Positions 39,956-52,500 of a stretch of DNA of 64,000 nt are shown in pieces (the first letter of the stretch is position 1; each line of letters starts with the position of its first letter). The notes beneath the pieces are model-generated. The model was not told the origin of the DNA, did no database searches, and saw only the letters and a program-made list of their open reading frames with translations. The position numbers were made by a program, and so were the translations under genes. The DNA is from Kappaphycus alvarezii (taxonomy: Eukaryota > Rhodophyta > Florideophyceae > Gigartinales > Solieriaceae). The stretch is from assembly GCA_002205965.3 (NCBI GenBank), contig NADL03000657.1, positions 992,001 through 1,056,000 of the forward strand, written 5' to 3'.

Positions 39956-40376
39956 TCAGCCTCAAAAGTACTCACCGGCTCAGAACGTGACTACTGCCCG
40001 CTTTCAGCGCAAAAGACGGGCCAAGCCGTGCTCCTAATGTGTAAATGGGGGGTTAATTTACTGTGGTAGATATGTGGGTTGGTATCCAGTAAATTTGTAC
40101 CGGAGCGTAGATATTGTTTCATTGTCAAGCCAATTGCGAAACCGTACGATGCGTCGAAAGCTGTGGATGGCACTCCAATCTACCAGAAGGTGGAAGGGAG
40201 TCCTAATTGCAGATGCAGATGCATATAGCGACGAGTATCTGGAAAATTACATAATTTCTTCAAGCTACGAAGGCGATGATAAGAGAGGCTCCTCTTTCCT
40301 CTTTACTGATATTTTCTATGATTCTTGCGGGTCTAACACTCTCTTTAGAATGAAAATTTTGATGTGGATGATTTAG
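39956..40376 (+). pseudogene. Host-like reading frame interrupted by a family A tail insertion
   Basis: Removing 40039-40200 together with one TCCTAAT copy joins two halves in phase: GSERDYCPLSAQKTGQAV on the left and LIADADAYSDEYLENYIISS on the right, ending with TAG at 40376. Upstream, in-frame reading begins after a TGA near 39955; an acceptor-like CAAACTTCAG precedes it. About 85 codons, acidic in the middle. No family recognised. It could be an internal or last exon. Confidence 0.45.
40039..40200 (-). mobile_element. Short family A insertion, tail type 3, with TCCTAAT duplication
   Basis: TCCTAAT at 40032-40038 and 40201-40207. The body is near-identical to 15893-16056 (GGTAGATATGTGGGTTGG, CGAAACCGTACGATGCGTCG). 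Confidence 0.8.
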
Positions 40377-41104
40377 GGAAGGTTTGAGATCTAACAGAAG
40401 CTATATCGAGGACAACTATAATATCGGGAAAGGAAGATGAGTGAAATTTATGGGACAGATGCTTTATTAGTGATGGTACAGACTTTCGAAAATGGTGAAC
40501 ATTAGAACTAGATTATGCGTCTAGTTGGAGAAAAGGGCCAGTCGTTTGAATCTCATGTGAGTGAGTTTGTACTGCTTTCTGGTTTTTTCCTGAGACTGCT
40601 TTCACTGCAGTTTGGGCTCAGTTTGTAATGCAAGAACTGGAAGGTGAAAATGATGCATACAAGACAGGATTACTCTAAGGACATAATACTTCAGCAATTT
40701 CTTAGGTCTTGTGGTAGTGTGCAAAGGGTGAGAATATTTTAGCAGGAGGCCCAGACTGTACGGGTACAATAAGGAGGTTACAGTAGTTCAAAATTTTTCG
40801 GTACTTTCTTGGTCGCTAAGTTAGCCAGGATCAGTGTCTGATATCGAAACATTTTTATAGAATTCTGATTATCATATTCTGTAGCTAAACTAGCTGTACA
40901 GACAGATAGTCACAAGGACACGGGGAGCTATGTTTTGAGCACCCAGATATGTGGGCAGTATTGGTCAACAAAGGGTATCGGGGAGTGTGGTAACTTTATT
41001 CAACAATCGTGTTTAAAACGAAGCCGGCGGACGTAACCTTATCGGGAGCTGAAGAGACTCGTAATGTCAAGATTTCAAGTCACCAATTAATTTTTTGATA
41101 ATGT
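40377..41104. other. Stretch without a recognisable gene
   Basis: No motif-bearing ORF, no repeat matched elsewhere in the window. Confidence 0.4.
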
Positions 41105-41240
41105 TTGCCTGCTGACAGGCTTTGAGCCAGCCATTTAGGCAAACGAGTGACATTTCCTATTATCCTAAACACGTCTAGCATACACCGTAAGATAGCCGAA
41201 TTGCACTTTTCAAACATTAAAGAACCAAATCGATTGATTT
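41105..41240 (+). mobile_element. Family A C-terminus and 3' UTR, tail type 5
   Basis: CLLTGFEPAI-like codons, TAG, CCTAAACACGTCTAGCATAC, GATAGCCGAATTGCACTTTTC, AAAGAACCAAATCGATTG. Unlike other tails it is not directly followed by CCCC. Confidence 0.75.
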
Positions 41241-41439
41241 TTCGGGGAGATGGGCGTGCTTTGGAACATTTTCGGTGGCAAGAGGTGTTAACAAAAAAAT
41301 AATTGTGATATTATTCAAAAATCCGTGCCACTCCAATGAATTTCCACCTTCGTTAGCGTGAATTGCGAGGAGAATGGGACAGTTTTTTCATTGTATTCAA
41401 AATAGCATAAACGAGATAGGCTTGAGGCAAATATTGAAG

Positions 41440-41505
41440 ATCAAATTTACTGGGTACCAACCCACATATCTAGCACAGTAAATTAACCCCCCATTTACTA
41501 AATAT
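41440..41505 (+). mobile_element. Element tail, type 3, plus orientation
   Basis: AAATTTACTGGGTACCAACC, CACATATCTAGCACAGTAAA, TTAACCCCCCATTTAC: the inverse of 15897-15950. Confidence 0.8.
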
Positions 41506-41965
41506 TGAAGAAGTCGGGTATTATAAAGAGGTCCAAACAGAGACGAACCGAATATCACCACAAGATCTTTGTCTTTCTGCTTATATGGATATTCAGTGCA
41601 AGACCACTGAGGCCTATTGGAGGACATTTTGGGAAAGTTTTCGCAATTTTTTTGTAAGCGATAACAATTGTTAAATAGTATAATTTAATTAATGTTGGCA
41701 ATTGTTTCATAATTGCGCTACATGTTACGAGATTCTTCGGTGTGTTAAATATATTCCGCGAACTTTTCCACACGTAGCAGTTTTTTAAAATATTTCTGGC
41801 TCATCGAGGAGTCAGTTGGTTGTCTGTAATGTTTTCACATCTTTCAACTAGAGAGAAATTATAAGATGCATGTCAAAAAGAGAAAAATAAAACAGTTTAT
41901 GACAAAGAGAATTGACTGTATACTCATATATTACTCATATATTAGAAAAATTGACAAGAGAGATT

Positions 41966-42257
41966 TCAACCATGGCCATAGTGTTTTATGATGTGGCAAG
42001 GAACGGGGCTGTGAGGGCACTGGAAACGTACGGAAAGGTTCGGGGGTTTTGATGCAAAGGCACGCCGCAAGCAGCCGTCATGTCCAATGCGGCCTGCTTG
42101 ATGGCTGGCCTGAAGGTAACATTTTAGGGAGCGTAGTTCCTTCCCCATTACTGTGTCGGTATACCCTTTTTGAGTCGATTGTGGTTGTCTGGAAAACCAT
42201 GGGATAGATCGGATATACCTTCCAAGAGTAAAACACCCAAACGTTTCCCCATAGTGT
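41966..42257 (+). mobile_element. Family A C-terminus and 3' UTR, tail type 2 (reference copy)
   Basis: Codons aligning to VARNVAVRAMETYGVVRAV of the 37.5-kb copy (VARNGAVRALETYGKVRG), then after a one-base shift the HAA.AVMSNAACLMAGLK C-terminus. The 3' UTR and tail GGATATACCTTCCAAGAG, TAAAACACCCAAACG, TTTCCCC follow. It is the last clear element copy before the AT-rich half. Confidence 0.8.
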
Positions 42258-45200
42258 TTTTAATCTATTTCGACTTAGTCTCAACTTGACTTTTTGTGCG
42301 GTCTCTACGGGATTTTGGGAAGTATGTAAGAGAATATGTAAAGGGGGATTACATATTTGCTACTTTTTGTAACATATTTCGTAAGTTTGGATAATTTCCT
42401 TCAACTAGTCTTAAATTCCTACTTAATTATAAATTAGAGGTAATTTTTATTAAAATCTAGGTTCAAAAGGTTTTTGGTGTAGATATGGTTCCATTATGGA
42501 ACTTCATGATTCTCAAGTACGTACAATAGCGATGTTGAACTTAGACTCAAGATGGAGGTTGGGTCACGAGGGGTGATGTTTCACAAGAACAGCCGTTGGT
42601 ATGTGTAAAATATAACTGTTACAAACTTCTTATTGCATACATATGTATCAAGGGCAGTGCTAAATGTATGAATTACAAGTATATAGAGTATAATCACATG
42701 AAAATGTATCACACTAAAGTCTATACAGATAAAAGACCCCTATGCGAAGAGCTCTGTATATTTAAATCACGCTGTAACCATTCTTGGTCTCCATATACGA
42801 TAAGCGAACAACAGTTCCTTTCTTGGGAGGTAAGTTTGATTTTCTGGTATTTCATTATGACTTCCTTATACACTGGGGTGTCAACTACCCTCTAATGTAC
42901 AAAACTTTCCATTTGCTGTGGTTGCGTTTCTCATGAAAGATAAACTTAAAAGCAAATTAAATCAAACATCAGTCAACTCATAACCAAAAAACAATAATAG
43001 CCTAACTTTTTGGTATTTCGAAGAAAAATAATAAGACATGCCGGCCAAACTGTGGATCATATTGCAGTTGGCTTCATTATCTTTTTATATTGAGGAATGG
43101 AATGAACCAGTAAAATAAATTAGGAAAGCGCCTCTAAATTCCACTAAAACCCTATTTAGATTATTCGACTAGGGTAAAGTTCGCAGAACCAGTTGTCTCA
43201 GAATAGAACTTTTCTGCAAGAGATAATACTGCCGTAGTATTACTGCGTGAACAAAAAGAAATGGACAAGTGTCATACTCTAAAGGGCTTTAAGTAAATAC
43301 AGAAGGAGAGCGTTGTACCATCCACCCACCGCTAATTATGTAAACATAACGTTTCAAATCTCAAAAGGTGATTTTCAGCACCTTAAATATTTTGGTCTTT
43401 ACTTGAAATTGTCTCCCACTTTTTCCCCTTTTATAAGGGAGAAAGTCAGCTGGTAAAGACGTTTCGGCTATCACGAGAGGCTTCAACAAACATAATATTG
43501 ATCCCAAAGTTAACTCAATTGAATTGAATTGGCGATTTGGAATAGAAGGAATGTACGTATTCAGAGGATATTTCAGGGGTTTACCCAGTTGAGCTCACCC
43601 AGTCAGCCAGGAATAGAAATATTAAGCCAGTATGTAGAGTTTCCAGAGTCTTTATGGTTGTATTATAGCACTTTGGCGTTCATTGGCAGAAAATACTGCC
43701 ACTGTGTCATCAGATAAAAGAAAGGATCTCATAATCTGTCACGCTCGACAAAATTATTTAAACTCGTGCAAAATCAGACAGTTCACTCAAAGTTGGTACT
43801 TCATTCTGATTTTTTGTTCTATTTTTGCATAACCTCGTTTGTATTATTTTTCTTGTGCCTTTCTGTGCAAAACAAGCATTTAGATTCTTCAGGAGCAGTC
43901 ATTTTTCTGCGTATTCTATTATACAGGAAAATCCTCAGTTTTTTTTCTACTGTTCTTCTTTTTTTGAAATAGAAGCCTTACGAATAAAGGTCTAACTTTT
44001 TTTTACGCCTTTTCTTTTTTCTAAAACTATCTGTGAAATTTTCAATCCCCCTCTACATTCCGCCGCTTTCGAGGTAAATTTTGTCAGTTTTTTCTAGGCT
44101 TATTCTGAGAGGTCAAACATCGTATCGATTAATCAATATTAATTTCCGTATAATAAAACCAGGATTGCCACAGATGAAGCATAATCTATTCCCAATACTC
44201 CGATTTTTTCTTCTAGATATATTGATATGAATCTTATTCCAGAAACGAAGTATTATTTTTGGTATGAGAATTTCTTTTCTATATGTTACTAATAGGAATT
44301 AGTATAAAGTTCGAATCAAACCCACTCTCCCCTCGTTTGTAATTATCATAGTTCTTATTTTACTCATAGTACTACCGAATCAGTCAGCGATTTGCTTCAC
44401 TTCATTAATTAAATCTGGTTTGGCTCGTTCAAAAGCCTTTAATAAGTCTTGAATACAATGTAACATCTGTTCACAAGTCTTCGTGGAATCTGCAGTGACC
44501 ATTTCAGAAATTCACTATTATAGTACCTGACGCAATTTAGATTCTCAGCTTGTCTCACATCATTGAAAATTTTCGTGCGCTTGATTTACTATAAAAAGCC
44601 TTTAAGTAGATGGATAAATTTGGTTTAAGAACAATGAATTTTCAAAACGATGTTATGGAGTTTGATTATCCCAACAAGTGGAGTACATCTCTAGTCATTC
44701 AGCTTATAGCATATCTGATTTAACCTATCTCAGAACAAACTGATATCTGACCAGAAAAAACTTTTCTAAAGACTGCAATCAGCTGCGCGAGATCCTTCTA
44801 TAAAACCTATCGAGTTTCCCTGATTGTAGCATTATATGCTAAACAGTTGCCTCTGTTGTATCTGTGCTTGTAATTGGGCAATTTGATCCTAACTGATGAC
44901 CATTTAGCTAATTTTCTGGTTTCGCTCAGCTATTTTGGAGAATATCACTATTTTCATTTAAAAATATTAACTCAGCATTAGTCTCGATACGTTCAAAAAA
45001 TTTCAAGATCTACAGGGTTTTCGGCTCCAAAATATCTCAATAAAGAAACATAATTATTATCAAAAGCATGATTATTCCTCATTTTGCTACTGCGATGAAC
45101 ACAGAGACGTTATTAGAGTGACAAAATGAAATTGAGATGATAATATTACTGGATTAGAATTCATAAATAGTATAAAATGTAAACGCAAGAATAATTTCCG

Positions 45201-45611
45201 CCGGCCAGTCAGGCGCTTTCGAGTGCTCAAAAGTTTTGGCGCTGTAAAAAACAAAAAATTTTAATACTCTTTACGATGACCACAATCGTTTTTACAGAAA
45301 TGTGATTCTATATTAAAAGAATTAGAAAATAATGCATTTATGTTCAAAACGTAGTCTCACGAAAATAAGGTGAAGATTCCACACCAATCAATTATTTTAA
45401 TCTCCGCTTATTTGAAGAAGAGCTAAATGGCTAAACTACACCATAAATAATAAAATTTGCACAAAAAGATCCCAAAATTTTTCAGTTTATTTGAAAAAAA
45501 TTCCCGGTTACCAATCAGAGAGTAAAATCAAAAATGATGGACCTCACATTTTGAAGGCAAACATCGTATCTGTTAACACCATGAGTCTTTCAGGAGTCCA
45601 AAATATTGGTC

Positions 45612-45690
45612 ATTCCATGAATGAATAGAATTAGGTATTCCATGAACGAATAGAATTATGTATTTTACAATATGAAAGAGTAGAAATATG
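45612..45690. repeat. Imperfect tandem repeat, about 26 bp x3
   Basis: GGTCATTCCATGAATGAATA, GGTATTCCATGAACGAATAG and a more diverged third copy containing GAAAGAGTAGAAATATGTAT. Confidence 0.6.
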
Positions 45691-46336
45691 TATTTGAGGA
45701 CACAAAAAAAGAAAATATGAACAAAAGTACTGGATTTCCAAAAACATTCCCCGCTAGTCGCTTCAACTGGTCATCTCACTCTGTTGTATTGTTAAATAAG
45801 ATTTCTGAAATAGCCGAAGATGCCTCGCTTTTCCCCAAACTTTGCGTCTTCAGACTCATAATCAAACTTTTGTCCTTTATTAAATACATTTTGATATAAG
45901 ATCTATCTCTAGCCCTTTAAAAGACAATTTAAGGGAAAAGGGAAACTCAGAATCAACTAAAACTTTTTTTGTGTTAAGAATAGGCGAAAGGCATTTTAAA
46001 AGCGAACAATGGACGGACTGGAGTATTGCAAAGAGGATGAATATTCCTTCTATTTCAGGCTATTAGACAACAACAACATTGTCTAGTTTATAGTGGTACT
46101 ATTTTGTAATTGGTTCAGAAAATCAAACTGCAGGTTTTAGTTAAGCTATTATTGGCTTGTTGCGTAGAAAACTTTTTGTTCTTTCTCCTTGCAGTAAGAG
46201 GTATATCACGATACAATAAAGCTGTGGTTAGGGTTTCTCTCTTGTTAATTGTGACAAGAAAAGTTATGGCAAGAAAATGGTTGCGCATAACTGCAGGCCT
46301 GTGTGCTCATCTTCAGGGCTGTGTCGCAGAAATTAA

Positions 46337-46531
46337 ATGTCTTCTGCAAGCGGTAAATTTTTCTCCAATAATGGTAATTGCACCGCAGAAAAGGTTGCGC
46401 TCGTTGTCAAAAATGCGGCATTTCGTGGGAATAAGTTGTCCGACCCATGTGTACGAGAGCAAATCTTGTCTCTCTCGCCACGCTTGGGGGCTGTATTCCA
46501 TCACATGGAAAATAGCTTCAGTTTCGCTTAA
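46337..46531 (+). CDS. Possible small protein or last exon
   Basis: 64 codons from an ATG with an in-frame stop just upstream, ending TAA directly before AATAAAG, which would serve as a poly(A) signal. The sequence (KVALVVKNAAFRGNKLSD, EQILSLSPRLGAVFHHMEN) lacks low complexity and looks protein-like. An overlapping frame (46110-46544) is longer but less protein-like. No family recognised. Confidence 0.3.
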   Translation: MSSASGKFFSNNGNCTAEKVALVVKNAAFRGNKLSDPCVREQILSLSPRLGAVFHHMENSFSFA

Positions 46532-49500
46532 AATAAAGGACTAAGCAAACGCTTGATATGCTGAATTTTCCGCAAAATTATAACTCGATCTGAACGACTC
46601 TGAATGAGTACATAGCTTTGCGATGCGAGGCATAAGGTAGGGATAGGAATCGCAAATTATAACCATTTTGCATTTAGCAAAGGGAACGTGCAAGTATGTG
46701 TTGCAAGTTACGCTTACAACATGTTGGAAGAGGACCAAAATACTTCCTGTCAGATCTTCTGCTCTAAGTCTGCCTGATAAAGGCGCATGACTAACAAATC
46801 TCAAAAAGAGGATCTGCGTTTGCTATTGAACTTGCAAGTCACGGGATAAGTCGGTAAATAATTTAGCGATACCTTGGTAGTTGGCGCAAACTCAGAGTAT
46901 AACGCATATGTGCTGGGTACTAAGGTTCAAGATGCTTTATTACTTTTGCAAGAGGACAAATATTATCTGCAGGCTAGGAGACCGAAGTAGAAAAGTGATA
47001 GAAACTGTGTCAAAAGAAATACGGCCATAGTTCGCGGCCTTTGGTCAACAGCTTATGTTAACGCGCTTTTCTGAAATCTCCAAATCTTACAAAAAAAATG
47101 AGATAAAAATAAAACAGAACTTTTATGGTGTATAAATTGAAACTTTATCTCATATTTTACAAGTTTACCTCTGAAAGTTGAAAGGATCCGGTAATCAGTT
47201 TTTAATTAGTTATCTCCAATTTCTGGAGTTTTTGTCAACTTTCTTCAAATCTATGTCAATAAAATCATGCAATCATACAACCTCAAAACAAGCTTTCACA
47301 GTACTAGTCGGACCGCAGCAGATAGTAGCTCTCTAGCTAAGACGGTACTCGCACGTCTCTAAACTAAAATTTGGAATCCTCTAACCAGAAAAAACCGAAG
47401 ATCAAAAGAGAACTGATCAAAAGAGAACTCCTTATAAATAAATTGGATTCAGCAAATTTGAGATATTCCACCTAGGAATCTAGTAACTTAATTTTGATGT
47501 TACTAGTTTCCTAGTGGACAATTTAATTAATTTTTTTGACATATTTACACTTGTTACAGCAATTACTAGTCAAGCTTACTCCTTAACCACCCAATTCGTA
47601 TAATAGCTTGATTATTAGTTGACATAAAGAGGGAACGCCACAATTAAAAAATAATTTGCCGAAGCTCGAGAGGAACTAGAGTAGTTGTGAGTTTGAAAAA
47701 ATGGATTAATATGAATGATTCGTTTCTCTCAAATAAATTGAGAGATCATCTCAGAACTCATCATTGGTATATTTTTTCAAGTTATCATTTCGTTCTGTTT
47801 TTTTAATAAAGTAAAACTACTACTGGGGAAAATTCTACAGCAGATGAGTAGATAGAGAACATCTCACATGTTGCAAAGGACTTGCTGATAACTTTAATTT
47901 TACTTTTAAAATGAGTCCGCATTAGCTCATAGACATCTATTGAAGTACCCTAAAGAAGAGGTCTGAATCGCTGTCTTCGCATGAAACTGCAACAATCAGT
48001 TACTCCCAAATAAATTGTAGACAGGGCAGGTTGTGCAAATTTTTATTATATATCCGCAATATGTGATCGAAAAAGTCCAAATAATCTTCTATGAGGACTC
48101 AAGCTTTCAAGAAGCTTCAGTCTAATATGAAATAATTCAAAGTAGTTCGAGCATATCTCTCGAATTGTCCAGAAAAATAATTAAAAGGTTTATAAGGGAT
48201 TTTACGATGTCCCATACTTCTTAAAGTTTCAACTCTGACAAAATTCAGCAATTAGGAAGCGTTATCACTTTTGAAAGGCATATGAATATATTATACTTCA
48301 TTCAAAACGCTCATAGTTCAAATAAATCAAGTGAGAAACCTCATGTATCAACGAAACAATGTTTTATATTCATTATGAAACCTTTCACTTATCCCGGAAA
48401 TTTTTATAACTATCGAAGAAATTACTGTTACTCAGCAGATCCCATTGCCTCTTGAATAGAATATATATATATATATTCTGGCTTGAATATCCTTTTTTGT
48501 CCCCAGTTTCTACTCACATCTCCTGAATATTCTGAAAATAGAATAAATAATTTAGAAATCCCTTTATAAGCCATATTTACAAGGCATAGTCTGTTATAAA
48601 ATGTATAAAAATTTATCTGTAGCTTGTGGAGATACTTTTAGTAGTTGAAAGGAGTTTTCACGATGATAGAAGCGTAACAATTACCCCCAAGGGGTAGCTC
48701 AATTTAATTTTTTTACCAGAACAGCATGAATTGGTAATCTCAAATTCTTTTTTCGATCTAAAATTTTACTATAAGTCCTTTTATACATTATTCTATGAGT
48801 TCTGCGAACTCAAGTATACATTTAATCATATTAGTAAAAAGAAAAATCTGCATACCGCAAGGAATAGAAAATATATTGGCTACCTCTGTAGGCGGATTTC
48901 ACTTATTTGCATTCAAACCTACTGCCTAAACATCCAAAAATCTACATATGAATCTTTTTGGTGGCTTCTTGTCACTAAATTGTTTTTATCTTATGTCCAA
49001 AAAATATTTTCTCATCATCCGAACGATTGTCTTTTCGAAAGGTTGATTTATTGCAGAATTAGAATTTACCGAGCGTAAGTAATTTCCGCAGATGATAAAA
49101 TTATACATATAATACCCTCGATATATTACTGAATATACTCAAAGTTTACTAATTAAATATTATACCCGTATATAAGAACTTTGAACAATGAATAACGCTA
49201 ATATCTCCTCTTATGCTTACTGAAGAATAGGTGACCATCAAAAACACAGGGACCATAATTTCTATACTGCCGGTTACTGTAAATAAATCGACTTCAAATT
49301 TCTTTATTTTGGTCTCAAAATTTCTCATGGTGTTTCCTGTCTTCGTTGGTCTAGGAATAAATCGACAATTTTGTTACGAACCGTCTCGGTAATGTACTGA
49401 TTTTTATAACTTGAAATATGTTTGGATGGCATCTATAATATCTGAAATTTGTTGCTTGAGTACTTCAAAGTGAGCATTTTGCAGTGTACGAATGTTTTTA

Positions 49501-52500
49501 ACTAGTTCTATGATAATTTTTAGTCATTCTAGCATTGTATGTTGAAATATTCATTTTGAGTGGCAATGAAAAACAATTAATAGATTTGACAGAAGCTTGA
49601 ATAGTCAAGGCTGTTTCCAGCTGAGAACTTTCCGGAAAACATTGAAGTAATTAGTTTTGTACATTACTACATCATTGATGTTACTAGTGTCTATTCGACA
49701 ATGAATGCAATCAATTGAGAACAATTTTCTGCAAAACAGAAAAACTAAAAATTTCAATAAGTATTGCTTTGAAATCATGAAATTGAATAAGTTTTAACCA
49801 GTCGTAGCGGGTTATTGTACAGTAGCAGAACTTTTTTGCTCTGTACAAGGTCAATAAATTCTATCAATGGATTTTGAAAGTGTGCTCAATTGATGCCAAA
49901 GATACTCAGTTGAGTGCATTTTTCGAGTAGTCACCAGTACTGTTTCCGATACCAGATATTTAGTACCTTTTTTACTTTATGTTTTAAAGTAATATTCAGG
50001 GTCAAATTTCTGAAATAGATATTTCATTTTTTTGCAGCGAAATGTAATTTCGATTATTTTCTATTGTTAAGTGTGATACAAGATATATAAGTTTGGATTA
50101 AGAAATGCTTTCTTCGCGCAATGAAAGACTCCTCAATGGACTTCATCATATTTTGTATTTTTTTAACTTAGAATATATTTTTCACGCCATTACAGAACGA
50201 CTCCGTCGGGTAATCTTCGCGGAGGTGATTTTTTGGAGAGCGTGAAATAAGCCATTAATTTACTCAACGGAAATATCTCAAACTTCATTGGAATAAAATC
50301 GAGGTCAAAAATTTATTTCATGCAACATGATAAATATTGGAGGTCTCTTTACCCTTTCGGAACACTAAACATCTAAGAAAACTGATTATTTGAGGATTAA
50401 AACAAGGTCCAAAAACGGGGCCTCCTTTCATATATGTACCCGCGAGACTCTGAGAGTAGGAGAAAAAACTTTCCCAAGCTCATAAGCAGAGGACTCCATT
50501 ATGGTCTATAGTACTCTGGAATAAACGAAATCCTGAAAAAGAGGAGTTTAAATTGGTAAGAAGCTCAGTTATAATAATAATAATTTTTAATCTCTCTTTG
50601 GAGGTCTCACGTCAATTTTAATGATTAAAAAATCGTCAAAAAGGAGCATGAAAGTCTGCGATGGCAAAATTGAGAACAATTTTATCGCACATGTTCCCAA
50701 CAACATCTCCAAATAGTATACATTTTCGAGCGAAAAATATGATACGGTAGCCTCTTTAGGAAATATGACGAGAACTTTGCAGTGTGCTTCGATGCTGTTC
50801 CTGTATGAATTACTTTAATCTAAAATTTTAGATGCATCGCGGCTTCTACACTAGGACGGATACGGTATAATTACTTATTACCTTCATAGTTTTAAATTCT
50901 CTGGATTCTGGCTTCCTGAAACAACTCCAGTTGTTTCTTACTTGATATACTGTTCCCTCTGTCTACTGAGGAGTCCTACTCATAAGCGGTAAAACCAATT
51001 CAATACATACCTTTTGCACTTAGAGGGAAACCTCAAAACATTACAAGCGAAAATTGTTCACTCTTTGTTGCCGTGACTCCCAATAAATATATGGTTATAT
51101 CTGTTGCCGCTAATACCATTCGAAAATAAAAAAAATTAGCATGCCATTTCAGGAGCATCTAGGGAGAATTACTTCGAAGAAAAGAAGCGGAGGTGGTAAA
51201 TTTCAATGGCGGGGTACTATTTAGAGGTAACAGTATCAATCCAAAGATGCTCGCGAGTTATGGGGATGCCCTTAATGATATTTCATGCCGTCATCATAGA
51301 CCTATTAACATACTTCGCCAATCGTTGCGGCGTACCTAGATAGCAGTCAAGATACTAAAACTACGAACCATCAATTGAACTGTGAAAACTTTTCCGTAAC
51401 CGCTGGAACATTACTTGTTAAACAGCCTTTTAATGATCAAAATGAACAATTCCTATACCTCGTAACAGTACGATTAAAGGCCTTGCAATGATCTTAAGAC
51501 CATCAACCTGGGTTCTGAGCCCATATTATTGATTAATTCAGTCACAATCACGACATACCATGTAAATTGAAAGTTCATATCCAAGAAGAAATAATCACTT
51601 TTAAAATGTTGAGAAATATCTGAGCAATTACTGCACTCTCCAACCACGAGCAAAGTCAAGACAAAAAGAGGTCTAACCAGAAACTATATCTAAGCAAAAG
51701 GTATAAAGATATTTTAAGAGATACTATGCACACTTTGTCTACTCAGTGATACTTTTCTCCTGATTAGCGATAGCATAGTTGATGCCTATGAGCTGTAGGT
51801 AATTAAATTTTTGTTTTAATGTTTAATTTCAAGCTATTTTTTGTTCATTTCATCATTTATATATGAATGAATATATCACGGTAGAATTGGCATTCTTTTG
51901 CAGCGCTTCAGTCAAGCCATGATTAAAAGGTTGATGTTTTCAGCAGAGATGACTCTTTTCTTAATCTTTCCATAACTGTGCAATTTCATTTTATCTTCTG
52001 AATTGTAAGGCGAAATTGCAAAAATAATGAATTGTCGTAATATTAAAAATCATATCGGAGGCCTGCAGTTGCAAAAAAATCGCCTTAGTACAACACATAC
52101 GAGTAAATGTCGGAGATGTCTCCTAATCAAGTAAAATAAATTTTCGAAATATGCTAGATAGTATTTTAAGATTAGTAATACACCTGAAAATGTATGCAAC
52201 TCTGACCTCGGCTTGCGTTCAGTCCATTATTCAGTCTTACGTAACGCATTAAGTTTTGATCATGGATAAATTTCCAGATCCAATGGGTGATTTTTTTGCA
52301 TTGAAATGATTATAAGCACAATATATATATGTGCTCATGTGCGATCTATGTTTCTTTGACAATCTACTGCTTAATATATGAATTAGAGTAATTGTCTAAT
52401 TACTTAAGCTTGGATACCAAAGTGTTAAATATTCCTAGAGTAGCTCTATGCATAAACTTACCCAAACTTTTTTTGTAAATGTCATGGTTGATCGAGCATT

